Source: Eustoma russellianum
Lineage: Eukaryota > Streptophyta > Magnoliopsida > Gentianales > Gentianaceae
DNA: 64,000 nt
Assembly: GCA_036186865.1 (NCBI GenBank)
Contig: AP025047.1
Location: 30,688,519 to 30,752,518 of the forward strand
Direction: 5' to 3'
Shown: positions 20,258-32,063 of the stretch, piece by piece
Numbering within the stretch: the stretch's first letter is position 1
How the letters are laid out: each line of letters starts with the position of its first letter
The notes under the pieces: model-generated
Databases searched by the model: none
What the model was told of the DNA's origin: nothing
What the model saw: only the letters and a program-made list of their open reading frames with translations
Position numbers and translations under genes: made by a program

Positions 20258-21153
20258 TTTGGTATGTGAAGTACAATGGTTCCTGTATCTGGCTGAAGAT
20301 TTGAACATAAGAGGCCAGGAACCAGTTGAAGTATTTTGCGATAGCAAGAGTGCTATGCACATAGCTGCAAATCCGATGTTCCATGAAAGAACTAAGCACA
20401 TAGAGATAGATCGTCACATTGTTAGGGAAAAGGTGAAAAAAAGGGGTGATAAAGTTGATGCCCGTTAGACTGATTTGCAAGTTGCAGACATTTTCACAAA
20501 GGCATTGGATTTAAAGAGGCTTGAGCGTTTAATTGGAACTCTTGGAACTTGTAATATATACAGCAAGCCTTGCTTGAGGGGGGTGTCAATGAAGGGACAG
20601 TTGAGCAGATGATGGGACCAACTGACATTTGGTCGAACGGGTCAGCTCGTGATGAGGATGTAGCTGGGCAGAATGATTGGAGCAGACATTGCAGTGTTGA
20701 ATGATACTTGGCAGTTGGAAGGTTTGTGAGAAACTGATATTAGTGATTCAAAGGTGGGATGACACGTGGGAAATGATTACAGTAGACGGAGGTGCGTATT
20801 GCAACTTTGGTGCGCAGCGGGACGAAGGAAGAAGAAGCAGTTGGCTTGGTGGAACTTTTAAATGATGTGAAATGACATTTATGCCCCTGGTTAATGAACT
20901 GAGGATAGACGGTTATTTTCTACTTTCTTGCAATTTTACTCCTTTCTTCTTCAACCATATAATCCCGCCTGTAATCCTTTTTCAGTCAATGAGAAAATCA
21001 GTTTTGTTTCTCTCAATTCTCTCTCTGGTGCTCGTGTCTGATATTGCTCATTCTCTCTCTCTAACTTTAGTTCATTTCTTCCTTTGGTTGATGAATCAAT
21101 TGTTCGTTTAGTTTGAATGTCAATGTTGATCGGTTGCGTGGTGAAAATTGACA
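20258..21153 (+). mobile_element. 3' end of a plus-strand Copia (RNase H and 3' LTR)
   Basis: Positions 20262-20540 encode the Copia RNase H C-terminus: EVQWFLYLAEDLNI, then FCDSKSAMHIAANP, HERTKHIEIDRHIV and DLQVADIFTKALDLKRL. One in-frame stop is at 20467. A polypurine tract, TTGAGGGGGG, ends at 20583. The LTR 20584-21153 starts TGTCAATG and ends ATTGACA. Everything upstream is missing; the left neighbour is the truncated 5' LTR of a Copia in the opposite orientation. Confidence 0.8.
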
Positions 21154-21433
21154 GCAACATGAAAGAGAAGGCTTTGATGTACGCCTTGTCTCCCATATGC
21201 TCTTTGGTACTTATCTGATTATCCTCCACAAGAAGTTCAACAGAATTTTTATGACGGCGAAGGTACAAACTATACTCTTCTGATTGAGTTTCAAGAATTC
21301 CCTAGTAATATTATTGGCTCAAATATTTAATTATAAACAGCTACTTAACGGTTCATCATAAGCAATAAATTCAAGCACATAAAACATACCGAGAATGTAA
21401 CATCTAATTGCAGGGATTAACGAGCAGTACAGT
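21154..21433. other. Unassigned stretch between two Copia elements
   Basis: A minus-strand frame reads RRHKNSVELLVEDNQISTKE and looks protein-like, but no splice signals or family are clear. No repeat was recognised. Confidence 0.35.
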
Positions 21434-22188
21434 TGTTAGAAAACTGAGATGGATAGAAATCAAACAACACAAAACGATTGCCGAGACGTGATCGAGATCA
21501 CTGTCCTAAAGAAATTTCGCCTCCACCAGTGAGCAAGGTGAACTACAAGCGAATGCTTCCCAGGATTTAACGGCTTCCCTTGTTCCTTTGCTCTAGGAGA
21601 AAGAGAATGAACTTGCAAGTTGAAGACTATGAAAGAAGAGGAGAGAAGGAAGAAAACTATTGAGAAAATTTTCTGCACTAAAGGAAAAACAAGATAATTT
21701 TCTATATGTTGTAAAGTAGAAAATCCTTGTATATATAGGCTTTAGGGTAGAAGAAGATAATGTTTCAAATTGATTTCAGCAGTTTTCAGACCTCAAGTTA
21801 GTTGAATAACGTTTACTTTTGAAAGGAGATGATTCTTGGACCAAACGATGCAACCCAAAGTGACAAGTCCTGTCCGCTGGGACGTCGATCTTTGACGTCG
21901 ATCGATTGATGTCATGTCGATCGACGTCAGAGATCCACGCCCGACAGAAATCTTCAGCAGCCTCAGATCCACGTCGATCGATCGACGTGAGAGATCCACG
22001 TCCTTTTGAACACTTAACTTTATTCCACTTTCACTTGGTTCGATCCAACTCTTACTTGGATCAATCCAAGTGATATTCTTCAAGTTAACTATGTTCAAAT
22101 CATAAATCAAACTCCCAAACAAGTTACGCATGTTCTTATATATGTTTGGAGCACATTCAAAAGGTATGTTAACATACTTTTTCCAACA
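21434..22188 (-). repeat. 3' LTR of the full-length Copia
   Basis: Plus-strand ends are TGTTAGAAAAC and TTCCAACA. A TATA-like box in minus orientation lies at about 21729-21738. An array of GTCGATC and TGACGTCGATC motifs at 21880-22000 lies 150-270 bases upstream of it in transcript orientation. Confidence 0.92.
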
Positions 22189-22772
22189 ATCCCCCACATG
22201 ATCTAAACTTATATATAAACACTCTTAAACGTTAATCAACTAACCTCTCTGCCTTCAAACGGCGACAATAACACATAATGGACAATGACTTACGTCTTGA
22301 ATTGCCACTTAGTACAAGAAGAAGTATATAAACGGAAATAAGATGACGAACGTCTTGAATCTTACTTCGCTATTGTTTATATAAACTTACAACTGACATG
22401 TCATTGACTAGCTTCAGGCAAGTTCATGGTGTGGTTCGATATCGGCCATGCACCCAGTCCCAGATTTTCATAGGAGCTCTAGTGAGTTGTTCCAAACTCT
22501 CATAGGAAGCGGCACCACCTCCACTCTTATATAGGTGATGTTCATCAAGTGTGTACTGCGCACACCACCATACAACATGGCTATGAACTTCATTAAGAGA
22601 TTCTAATAAATCTCACCCTCCTCAATTTGCAGTAAGTACTATCTTCAACATCACCATAGGAAGGGACAAAACGATAGTACTTGTAGAACTTTTATACGAC
22701 TTGTTTTTACCACATTGAACCCTGTTCGCAGTATCTCTACTATTAGTAGGTTGGGTTGCCGTCATACAAAGT

Positions 22773-25730
22773 TCACAACAATGGAACTAATCCCATTCCC
22801 CTCGATGCTTGTTGTACTAACTTTTTGTTAAGTCCTTTAATTAAGGGGTCTGCCAGATTCAACTCGGTTCTTATATATTCCAAGTTAATCACCCTTGAAC
22901 TAATTAAATCTCGCATAATATTGTGTCTCAATCCGATGTGCCGGCTCTTTCCATTGTAGATCTTATTCTTTGCTCGAGCGATCGCTACCAGAGAATCACA
23001 ACGTATGGAAACATGAGGCATTGGGTTATGCCACAAAGGAATATCAAGCAACAAATTCCTTAACCATTCAGCTTCAGTTGCAGCGAGTTCTAAAGCTATA
23101 AATTCCGATTCCATAGTTGATTTTGCTATACACGTTTGTTTGGAGGATTTCCAAGATATGGCTCCACCACCTAAAGTGAATACATAACCATTTGTTGAAT
23201 TAATCTCATCATTATCCGACACCCAATTAGCATCGCAGAAAACCTTCTAACATAGCCGGGAAACCACTAAACACAAGACAAAGATCCATCGTTCCTTTGA
23301 TATATCTCATTAACCTTTCTAAAGCCATCCAATGTTCACTACTTGGATTATGAGTATATCTTGCAAGCCTATTTACGGCATAAGCTATATCAGGTCTTGT
23401 GCAATTCATTAGATACATTACACTTTCAATAATTCTAGCATATTCAACTTGTGAAACACTATCGATTCTATTTTTCTTTAATTGTAATGCAGGATCATAC
23501 GGAGTGCTTACGGGCTTAACATCAAAGAAATTAAACTATTTCAACATTTTCTCAACATAGTGAGATTGAGAAAATGCATAACCCCCCCATTTCTCGACTA
23601 ACTTTAAACCAAGCATTAAATCAGCCTTATCCATATCTTTCATATCAAATACAGAGGATAAGAACGACTTGGTACTGTTCACAACATCCATGTTATTCCC
23701 AAAAATCAACATATCATCAACATATAAGCATACAATGACACAACCAGAATTTTCAACTTTGCTATAAATACAACGATCACTTTCATTCACAATATAACCG
23801 TTGGAAATCATAGCATTATCAAACTTTTCGTGCCACTGTTTTGGCGCTTGCTTAAGACCATACAAGGACTTCTTAAGTCTACACACCTTATGCTCTTGTC
23901 CTTGAACAATCATACCTTCCGGTTGGTGCATATATATTTCTTCGTCTAGATCACCATTTAAGAAAGTCGTCTTAACATCCATTTGATGTATCATCAACTT
24001 GTTAACTGCAGCTAGAGCCATTAAAACTTTAATAGACGTCATTCTTGCTACCGGTGAATATGTGTTGAAATAATCTATACCCTCTTGTTGGGTAAACCCT
24101 TTGGCAACTAGCCTTGCCTTAAACTTATCGATGGAGCCATCAGCCTTTAGTTTCTTCCTAAAGACCCATTTACAGCTAATAGGCTTACATCCTCTAGGCA
24201 ACTCTACTAGTTCCCAAGTGTTGTTACTAAGAATTGACTCAAGTTCACTATTGATAGCCTCCTTCCAAAACTTGACGTCTATGGAACTCATAGCCTCTTT
24301 ATAAGTCTTAGGATCTTCTTCCAAAATAAAGGCAGTAATAAAGTCATCTCCAAATGACTTTTCAACCCTTTGTCTTTTGCTTCTTCTAGGTATAGAAGCA
24401 ATTTCATCTCTAGCTCTATTGCTAGATTCACCACGTTCATAACTAGTGCTTGTCTCCTTATCTTTCTTCATTGGAAAACTCATGTTCAAAAAATTCTGCA
24501 TCCTTAGATTCCATAATCACACCATTATCTAAGGTCATAAACCTATATGCAGCACTATTCAAGGCATAACCCACAAACACACAATCTCTAGTTTTAGAAC
24601 CAATTTTATTCCTTTTGAACTCAGAAATTCCAACTTTGGCCAAGCACCCCCACACTTTCAAATAATTTAAGTTGGGTGCATAACCTTTCTAAAGTTCATA
24701 TGGAGTCAAACTAGTTTTCTTATGTGGTATTCTATTTAGGATATGACATGCTGAAAGAATAGCTTCACCCCGCATATTACTTGACAATCCGGAACTTAAG
24801 AGCATTGTATTCATCATATCCTTAAGTGCCCTATTCTTTCTTTCAGCAATGCCATTGGATTGAGGAGTATATGGAGGTGTAAACTCATGTATAATACCAT
24901 TATCTTCGCAAAACTTTTGTAAAGATAAGGTACTATATTCACCTCCTCTATCCGATCTTACCTTTTTGATTCTCTTGTCTTGTTGATTCTCAACTTCATT
25001 CTTATACTTAATAAACATACTTTCTGCTTCATCCTTGTTACTAAGCAAGTAAACTTTAGTAAACATGGAAAAATCATCTATGAAGGTAATGTAGTATCGT
25101 TTACCACCTTTACTCATCACGTTCTTAAAATCTCTTAAATCATTGTGAACCAACTCTAATTTCTCCGTTGCTCTATTTACCGACTTGAAGGGTTTCTTAT
25201 GGTGTTTCCCTTCAATACAATAATGACACTTAGTTAGACTGTTCTCATTATTTAACTCAATTAGATTGGTATTCTTTAACCTTCTAATTGCATCAGCATT
25301 AAAGTGACCTAGTCTAGCATGCCATAAATCAAAAGAGTCAACAATATACGCTGAACTAGATGCATTATTATTACTCAAACATACAGCATCAGGAACAAAT
25401 AAACCTCCCGAACAGAAACCTTTCCCAATAAACTCCCCACTCCTAGATAATACAAGTTTATCGGAATCAAACACAAGCTTAATATTAGCCTTGTTCAGAA
25501 GTGCTCCAGAAATCAGGTTCCTTCGAATGGTAGGAACATGTAGCACATTGCTCAACTCCATCCTTTTCCCAGAAGTCAACTTGAGGAGCACTTTCCCCTT
25601 CCCGATAATCAAGTCGTTCGTGCATCCCTAGAAAGACTTGGTCTCCATTGTCTATCTCTTGATAATCAAGAAATAGATCTCTGCTGGTAGCAATATGTCT
25701 GGTGGCTGCAGTGTCCACCACCCATTCTGT
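22773..25730 (-). pseudogene. Copia pol: protease, integrase, RT, RNase H (few breaks)
   Basis: Protease reads VVDTAATRHIA near 25715, so the usual Asp-Ser/Thr-Gly is changed to DTA. The pre-integrase region has LWHARLGHFN and CHYCIEGKHH. The integrase core shows FIDDFS, SDRGGEYS and NGIAERKNR, which supply the D, D and E residues. The 24689-25612 frame ends at TPYEL, and MKVWGCLAKVGI follows in the next frame. RT (23536-24501, 321 residues) contains KARLVAKGFTQQEGIDY, MDVKTTFLNGDLDEEIYM and CLYVDDMLIFG, so the YVDD site is intact. A frameshift near 23225 separates RPDIAYAVNRLARY from RNase H (22773-23222; KSTMESEFIALELAATEAEW). Perhaps four or five lesions in all, so it is inactive but younger-looking than the Copia at 14-20 kb. 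Confidence 0.87.
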
Positions 25731-25734
25731 TGCA

Positions 25735-26597
25735 CCTCCGACAAGGTTTACCTCATCGATGACAACTGCAGCGATTGTCTCGTCCTGAATGTCTGAACGT
25801 CCTTCAACAAGGTTGGCTTGTCCGCTCGATTGACCTTTTCGCTTGTTGCAGAAGAACGCCTTGTGTCCCTGCTTCCCTCACACCCAACAAGAACCTTTTG
25901 ATTATGGCTTAAAGCGTCCCTGCACTTGTGCTTTATCTTTGGACTTGTTGGACTGGAATCTTGGCTTCTTGGCCGCATGCTCGACGACGTTGGCCTTGAC
26001 ACCACCTATCGCCACTTGCATCTTCAAGTCTGTTATTTTCCTCTATACGGATGTGTTTAATTACACTATCCATAGAGAGTTTGGTGTCGTCATGCTTACC
26101 TCTCTTCTTATATTTGTTCAAGAAGAAGGAAGCTTTTCAATCAGAGCAGCAGCTTGGAAGGTCTCATCAATATTGATTCCTTCATGTTCAATGCTATCCA
26201 CCAGTTGTTGAAGCTGATGAATCTGATCATTGATGGATATGTGGTCAACCATCTGAAACTTGAGAAACTCGCTGACTACATATTTCCTTTTCCCTGCATC
26301 TTCAGAACCATACTTGTTCTGAAGAGCTTTCCAAATTTCTTTCGCTGACTGAAATTTGACATAAATATCAAACAGCGAATTTGAGAGGAAGTGAAAAATA
26401 TGTCCTCTACACGTGACATTGTCTGCATCATACTTGAGAGCTTCTCCATCACTATTAGGTCTCTCCTTTGTCAAAACATAGAAGAAAGACAGCATCTCAA
26501 GGAAAAAGAGAACTTTTGCAGACCACCTCTTAAAAAACTTTCCGTCGAAAGGCTCGAGTTTCGACATATCAGGAACAGCAGATTGTTTGGTTGCCAT
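25735..26597 (-). pseudogene. Copia gag
   Basis: The start chosen is the ATG at 26597 (MATKQSAVPDMSKLEPFDGK), because the upstream part of the open frame lies inside the LTR. The protein has the UBN2/Retrotran_gag-type fold signature (KFFKRWSAKVLFFLEML, ALQNKYGSEDAGKRKY, IEKLPSS). A frameshift near 26118 and another near 26050 follow. The zinc knuckle near 25870 carries a stop between its first Cys and GKQGHKAFFC. The leader between LTR and ATG is only 23 bases. Confidence 0.8.
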
Positions 26598-26620
26598 CGC
26601 AGTGAAATTGCTTTTAAGAT

Positions 26621-27381
26621 TGTTAGAAAACTGAGATGGATAGCAAACAAACAACACAAAACGATTGCCGAGACGTGATCGAGATCACTGTCCTTAAAAG
26701 CAATTTCGCCTCCACCAGTGAGCAAGGTGAACTAAAAGCGAATGCTTCCCAGGATTTAACAGCTTCCCTGGTTCCTTTGCTCTAGGAGAAAGAGAATGAA
26801 CTTGCAAGTTGAAGAGTATGAAAGTAGAGGAGAGAAGGAAGAAAAACTGCTGAGAAAATTTTCTGCACTAAAGAAAAAGCAAGATAATTTTCTATATGCT
26901 GTAAAGTAGAAAACCCTTGTATATATAGGCTTTAGGGTAGAAGAAGATAATGTTTCAAATTGATTTCAGCAGTTTTCAGACCCTCAAAGTTAGTTGAATA
27001 ACGTTTACTTTTGAAAGGAGATGATTCTTGGGCAAAAAGATGCAACCCAAAGTGAAAAGTCCTGTTCGCTGGGACGTCGATCTCTGACGTCGATCAATCG
27101 ACGTGAGAGATCCACGTCCGACTGAAATCTTCAGCAGCCTCAGATCCATGTCGATCTCTGATGTCGATCGATCGATCGACGTGAGAGATCCACGTCCTTT
27201 TGAACACTTAACTTTATTCCACTTTCACTTGGTTCGATCCAACTCTTACTTGGATCAATCCAAGTGATATTCTTCAAGTTAACTATGTTCAAATCATCAA
27301 TCAAACTCCCAAACAAGTTACGCATGTTCTTATATAAGTTTGGAGCACATTCAAAAAGTATTTTAACATACTTTTTCAACA
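26621..27381 (-). repeat. 5' LTR of the full-length Copia
   Basis: It matches 21434-22188 along its whole length, with TGTTAGAAAAC and TTCAACA ends on the plus strand. The minus-orientation TATA-like box is near 26920-26929 and the GTCGATC/GACGTGAG array is at 27075-27195. Confidence 0.92.
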
Positions 27382-27597
27382 ACAGGAAGTGGATCAAAAG
27401 ATTACTATCTTGACCTAGTAAATCATATGACGGTGGATATTATCAACTATTATACAGTCAAGACAAGTTTTATAATGGTGATCGCCTACCAAATTTTAGC
27501 ATCATAGAATTCATTAGTCAATGTGTCCAGTGTAGGTAGGTGCAATGTTGCAGGAAAAGCATAATGTGTGTGCATATATGTATGTGATTATGTGTCT

Positions 27598-27637
27598 GTA
27601 TATATATATACATACATACATATATATATATATATAT
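27598..27637. repeat. TA/CATA microsatellite at a LINE 3' end
   Basis: (TA)n with CATACATA. It directly abuts the 3' end of the LINE copy that follows on the minus strand. Confidence 0.9.
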
Positions 27638-29748
27638 TGAAGAAAACCTTCCGGTCTTTATTTATTCAATAAATATCTCACGTTAAATGGCCGAGGGTAG
27701 CCTTTACTACAAACTAAAAAAAGAAAAAACGAAATCAAATGATCATTTGCGGAATATGAGGCATGCTAATGACACTATAGTTCAAAAGAACGATGACTTC
27801 CCCGTCTAGTAACCATTGAGGATGGTGGAGGTGGTGGAAGGTTCTTCCGAGCTCTACGCTTTTTCCGAGATAGTCCGCCAAGAAGAGTCCCGCCACCAGT
27901 CGATGTTATGGGACAATCCATATCATCCGCCGCAATGAGCAAACGCTCCTGTATATCATCATATTCATTCCCTTTACGCCGATTAGATGAGCGAGATGCT
28001 TCATTGTCCGAACCTACTACAAGATCAACATCATCTTCCTCCTCCCGAAAGTGGTCTTGATAAAATTGTTCAATTAAAGGATCATAATCGGGGAAGGAAA
28101 GATGGTCACTTGCTGGCAGTATCGCCAGTGGCACTGGCAATTCAATTTGAACGGATTGAATTTGGACTTCTGGAGCCACTTCAGAGATTGGGTTCACCTC
28201 TTGAACATGCTGCACATTCGCGCTTGAAATCTCCAAGGGCGGAGGAGATATGTATACTGCTCCCTCTCCTATATTAGATTCATTGGTATGGATAGATAGT
28301 GTAGCAGAGTAGGATGTATCCATCTGCTGTTCATCCTGCTACTCTCGAACATCCAATGTTGGCGGCACTAATAGTACGGGACTTAAATCTTCAGTCAACC
28401 AAGAGAAAATCTGCAATGTAGATGTTTCCGCAGTAGTTGCAAGGTTCTGTGATTCCATGGCAAGAATGGGTTGAGCTGTTGCCTCATGTAGTCCTTCCCT
28501 GTCGTCACTGTCCCCTGCCCCAACATCAACCAATTCCTGCTGTAGAGTCTCCTCAAAATCTGTATGTTGTTCTCCAGTCTGGACCAGATGCTGATTAGGA
28601 TTAGAATCTCCAACAGGTTGTTCTCCAGCCTCTTTCTGAATATTTCCTTTAGGAATCCAAACCTCACTCTTTCCTGCATTCTTCATCGGATGCGTTGGGG
28701 TATGAACCTTCCCTTCTCCATATGAACCCACTGAATGGCCAAATCGACGGCATTTGCTGCAGTACCTAGGGAGATCTTCATACACAACTACTTGAAAGAA
28801 AGAATGCTCTCCACAATCTATAAATATCTTAGATGGTAAATCCATGGTGACATCCACTTCAACACAAAACCGCGCCACAGAGGGACGATGAAAACTTAAG
28901 GTAGCCAAGTCCATCTTTAACGGGGTACCAATCAACTTTGCAATCTCATATAACGTACGATAATCGTGGAGATGAATTGGAAGACCCTCAAGTGCCACCC
29001 AACGGGACAATTGGGGTATCCAGACATGGATCAAAAGAAGGAGTCCATTTTATGACCTTCATATCATATCCCTGGAAACGCCAATGACGACGATAAAAGA
29101 ATCGCGTATAATCATCTTCATTAACAAAGTTCAGCAGCACATGTCCCTCATCAAGGAGACCAATATTAACTGAACCTTTGAACCCAATTCTGTCAATCGA
29201 GGCGCGCAAGCCTGCCATAGATGGCCGACCACGCCAAAAGGCTCCAACCAGAGCATACTTGAAGCGATTTGCAACAATGGCAATTTCATCTTGCGTAAAT
29301 GAAACAGCAGGGTATCCTTTATAACGTCTCGTCTCACGCGATGGGAATCTGCCTGCAACTGCAGACGATACCATAGCTGCAAATGATTTAGAGAGTGGCT
29401 GCGGTTCCATCTCAGACCAAATATGAATTCAAGACCAGTAGTAAATGATGTTGCAACATTACAATTGAAAAGGTTGAAACTTTTGCAAATGGGGCCGCCG
29501 TAGAATCGAAATGTAAAAGAAACCAAAATGAAGAATCGAAACAATTAACAGCGAAAATAATGTAGAATAGAAACAATTACCCGTAGAATCGAAAGCCGAA
29601 ATGATGTAGCTTTGATTTGCGAACAATCTCAGAGATCGCAACAAAGGAAATCAACGGAAGAAAAATGAGAAACAATGCTGGAAGTATGCAGATTGCAGGA
29701 AGTCGGATTCATCATTGCGGCGAAATCGCCAGCCGCCAGAGCGTCGTC
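27638..29748 (-). mobile_element. ORF1-only LINE-type element, copy 1
   Basis: On the minus strand it starts GACGACGCTCTGGCGGCTGG at 29748 and carries one ORF1-type gene. It ends with AATAAATAAAGACCGG and a short tail that runs into TA repeats. There is no endonuclease or RT. It is about 2.1 kb and closely related to copy 2 over its whole length. Microsatellite lies on both sides. Confidence 0.85.
27775..29410 (-). pseudogene. LINE ORF1 (DUF4283 and zinc knuckle), frame-shifted
   Basis: The start MEPQPLSKSFAAMVSS at 29410 matches copy 2. A one-base deletion in the DPCLDTPIVP region near 29000 shifts the frame; reading resumes as WVALEGLPIHLHDYRTLYE. The zinc knuckle is present (CSKCRRFGHSVGSYG) but its last Cys is changed to Tyr. 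A stop near 28336 separates the last part (27775-28323), which keeps the basic SRKKRRARKN tail. It is not expected to make a working protein. Confidence 0.85.
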
Positions 29749-29758
29749 AGTAACATCT

Positions 29759-29811
<53 letters not shown>

Positions 29812-29881
29812 CATACATATATATATATACATACATATACATATATATATATATACATACATATATATATATACATATATG
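29749..29881. repeat. TA-rich microsatellite between two LINE copies
   Basis: About 120 bases of (TA)n with CATA interruptions, lying between the 5' end of copy 1 and the 3' end of copy 2. Confidence 0.9.
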
Positions 29882-31917
29882 TTTTTTTAATAAACGGAAG
29901 GATGCCTTCCGAGCTTTATTTATGCATCAAATATCCCACGTGAAATGGCCGAGGGTAGCCGTTACTACAAAGTAAAATAAAAGAAAACGTAATCAAATGA
30001 TCAGTCGTGGGACTACTAAGTGATCTATATTTCAAAAGAACGATGACTTCCTCGTCTAGTAACCATTGAGGACGGTGGGGGGTGGTGGAAGATCCTTCCG
30101 AGCTCTGCGCTTCTTCCTAGTTAGTCTGCCAATCCCGCCACCAGTTATCATGCGACACTCCATATCATCTCCCGCAATGAGCAAACTCTCGCGGATATCA
30201 TCATAGTCATTTCCTTTACGTCGAGTATATAAGCGAGAAGCTTCATTGTCCGAACCTAGTGCCATATCAACTTCCTCTTCCTCTTCCCGAAAGTGGTTTT
30301 GATAGAATTGTTCAATTAAGGGATCATGGTCAGACTGGCTACTGGCTGGCATTATCGCTAGTGGAACTGGCAAGTCAATTTGAATGGATTGAATCTGGAC
30401 TGCCAGAGCCACTGCAGACGGTGGGTTCATCTCTTGAGCATGTTGTACAGTCGTGTCTGAAATCTCTAAAGGCGGAGGAGGTATGTGGACTGCTCTCTCT
30501 GCTATGTTAGATTCATCAGCCTGAATAGATAGTGTAGCTGAGGAGGAAGTATCTATCTGCTGCTGATCCTGTCGCTCTTGAAATTCTAATGTTGGCAGCC
30601 CTAATAGTGCAGGACATAAATCTGCAGTCAACCGAGAGAAAACTTGCGATATAGATGGATCTGCAGTAGTCTTAGGATGCTGCGAATCCTTAGCATTAGT
30701 GGAGTGAGATGTGGCCTCATGTAATTCTTCTGTAGCATCAACGTCCTCTACACCAACAGTCTGCGTCAGATGCTGAATAGGATTACAATCTCCAACAGGT
30801 TGTTCTGCTGCCTCCATCTGAATATTTCCTTTAGGAATCCACACCTCATTCTTTCCTGCATTCTTTGTTGGAGGTGCTGGTGCATGACCCTTCGCATTGC
30901 CACATGAACCCAGTAAGTGACCAAACCGACGGCATTTGCTACAGTACCTGGGGAGATCTTCATACACAACTACTTGAAAGAAAGAGTGTTCTCCACAGTC
31001 TACAAATATCTTGGACGGTAAATCCCTGGTGACATCCACTTCAACACAAAACCTTGCCACAGAGGGACGATGAAAGCTTAAGGTAGCCGAATCCATCTTT
31101 AAAGGTGTACCAATCAACTTTGCAATCTCATATAAGGTACGATAATCGTGGAGATGAATTGGAAGACCCTCAAGTGCTACCCACACCGGGATAATTGGGG
31201 TATCCAGACATGGATCAAAAGATGGAGTCCATTTCGTAACTTTCATGTCGTATCCTTGGAAACGCCAGTGACGACGATAAAAGAATCGCGTATAATCATC
31301 TTCGTTAACAAAATTTAGCAGCACATGTCCCTCATCAAGAAGACCAATGTTAACTGAACCTTTGAACCCAATTCTGTCAATCGAGGAGCGCAAGCCTGCC
31401 ATAGATGGCCGGCCACGCCAAAATGCTCCAACCAAGGCGTACTTGAAACGATTTGCAACAATGGCAATTTCATCTTGCGTAAATGAAACAGCGGGGTATC
31501 CTTTATAACGTCTCATATCCCGCGATGGGAATCTGCCTGCTACTGCAGACGATACCATAGCCGCAAATGATTTGGAGAGTGGCGGCGGTTCCATCTCAGA
31601 TCAAATATGAAATCAAGACTAGTAGTAAAGGAGGATGCAGCATTACAATTCAAAAGGTTGAAACTTTTGATGGGCCGTAGAATCGAAATGAAAAAGAAAC
31701 CAAAATGAACTGTCGAAACAACAAAAGCCGTAGAATCGATGGAAATGAAAGCTGTAGAAACAATGAAAGCGGAAATGATGTAGAATCGATACAATTACCC
31801 GTAGAAAAATGATGTAGCCTTGATTTGCAAAAGGAAATCAACGGAAGAAAGATTGCTGGAAATTGCAATAGTCGGATTCATCATTGCGGCGAAATCGCCA
31901 GCCGCCAGAGCGTCGTC
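29882..31917 (-). mobile_element. ORF1-only LINE-type element, copy 2 (intact ORF)
   Basis: On the minus strand it begins with the same GACGACGCTCTGGCGGCTGG at 31917 as copy 1. It ends with a seven-A tail (plus-strand T run 29882-29888) next to TA repeats. Length is about 2.0 kb. The shared 5' start and 3' tail between the two copies show these are true element ends rather than deletion break points. It carries no RT, so it must use the enzymes of another LINE. Confidence 0.87.
30056..31594 (-). CDS. LINE ORF1-type protein (DUF4283 and CCHC zinc knuckle), intact
   Basis: One uninterrupted frame of 512 residues. Residues about 40-185 form a DUF4283 domain (VSFTQDEIAIVANRFKYALV, then PLKMDSATLSFHRPSVARFC). 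Residues 218-231 are a complete CX2CX4HX4C zinc knuckle (CSKCRRFGHLLGSC). The next 200 residues are polar and probably disordered, and the C-terminus has an acidic patch followed by the basic LTRKKRRARK, a possible nuclear signal. In plant LINEs this domain pair is the nucleic-acid-binding ORF1 protein that packages the element RNA. The start at 31594 is supported by the same start in copy 1. Because no RT gene follows, any protein made would act alone or with a partner LINE. Confidence 0.85.
   Translation of the reverse strand: MEPPPLSKSFAAMVSSAVAGRFPSRDMRRYKGYPAVSFTQDEIAIVANRFKYALVGAFWRGRPSMAGLRSSIDRIGFKGSVNIGLLDEGHVLLNFVNEDDYTRFFYRRHWRFQGYDMKVTKWTPSFDPCLDTPIIPVWVALEGLPIHLHDYRTLYEIAKLIGTPLKMDSATLSFHRPSVARFCVEVDVTRDLPSKIFVDCGEHSFFQVVVYEDLPRYCSKCRRFGHLLGSCGNAKGHAPAPPTKNAGKNEVWIPKGNIQMEAAEQPVGDCNPIQHLTQTVGVEDVDATEELHEATSHSTNAKDSQHPKTTADPSISQVFSRLTADLCPALLGLPTLEFQERQDQQQIDTSSSATLSIQADESNIAERAVHIPPPPLEISDTTVQHAQEMNPPSAVALAVQIQSIQIDLPVPLAIMPASSQSDHDPLIEQFYQNHFREEEEEVDMALGSDNEASRLYTRRKGNDYDDIRESLLIAGDDMECRMITGGGIGRLTRKKRRARKDLPPPPTVLNGY

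Positions 31918-32063
<146 letters not shown>

Larger units (their letters stand above)
21434..27381 (-). mobile_element. Full-length Copia LTR retrotransposon
   Basis: Two LTRs of about 755 and 761 bp enclose a complete gag-pol order on the minus strand. The flanks are ACAGT at 21429-21433 and ACAGG at 27382-27386, a 5-bp target duplication with one mismatch. The LTRs are very similar by eye but differ by scattered substitutions and small indels, notably in the GATCGACGT array, so the insertion is not very recent. A polypurine tract lies beside the 3' LTR (plus-strand CCCCCACATGAT, 22192-22203). The coding region has few breaks compared with neighbouring elements. Confidence 0.93.

Noticed and set aside
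20951..21268. Minus-strand ORF across 20951-21268 as a gene
   Set aside because: Half of it lies in a Copia LTR. The other half looks protein-like but has no supported splice sites.
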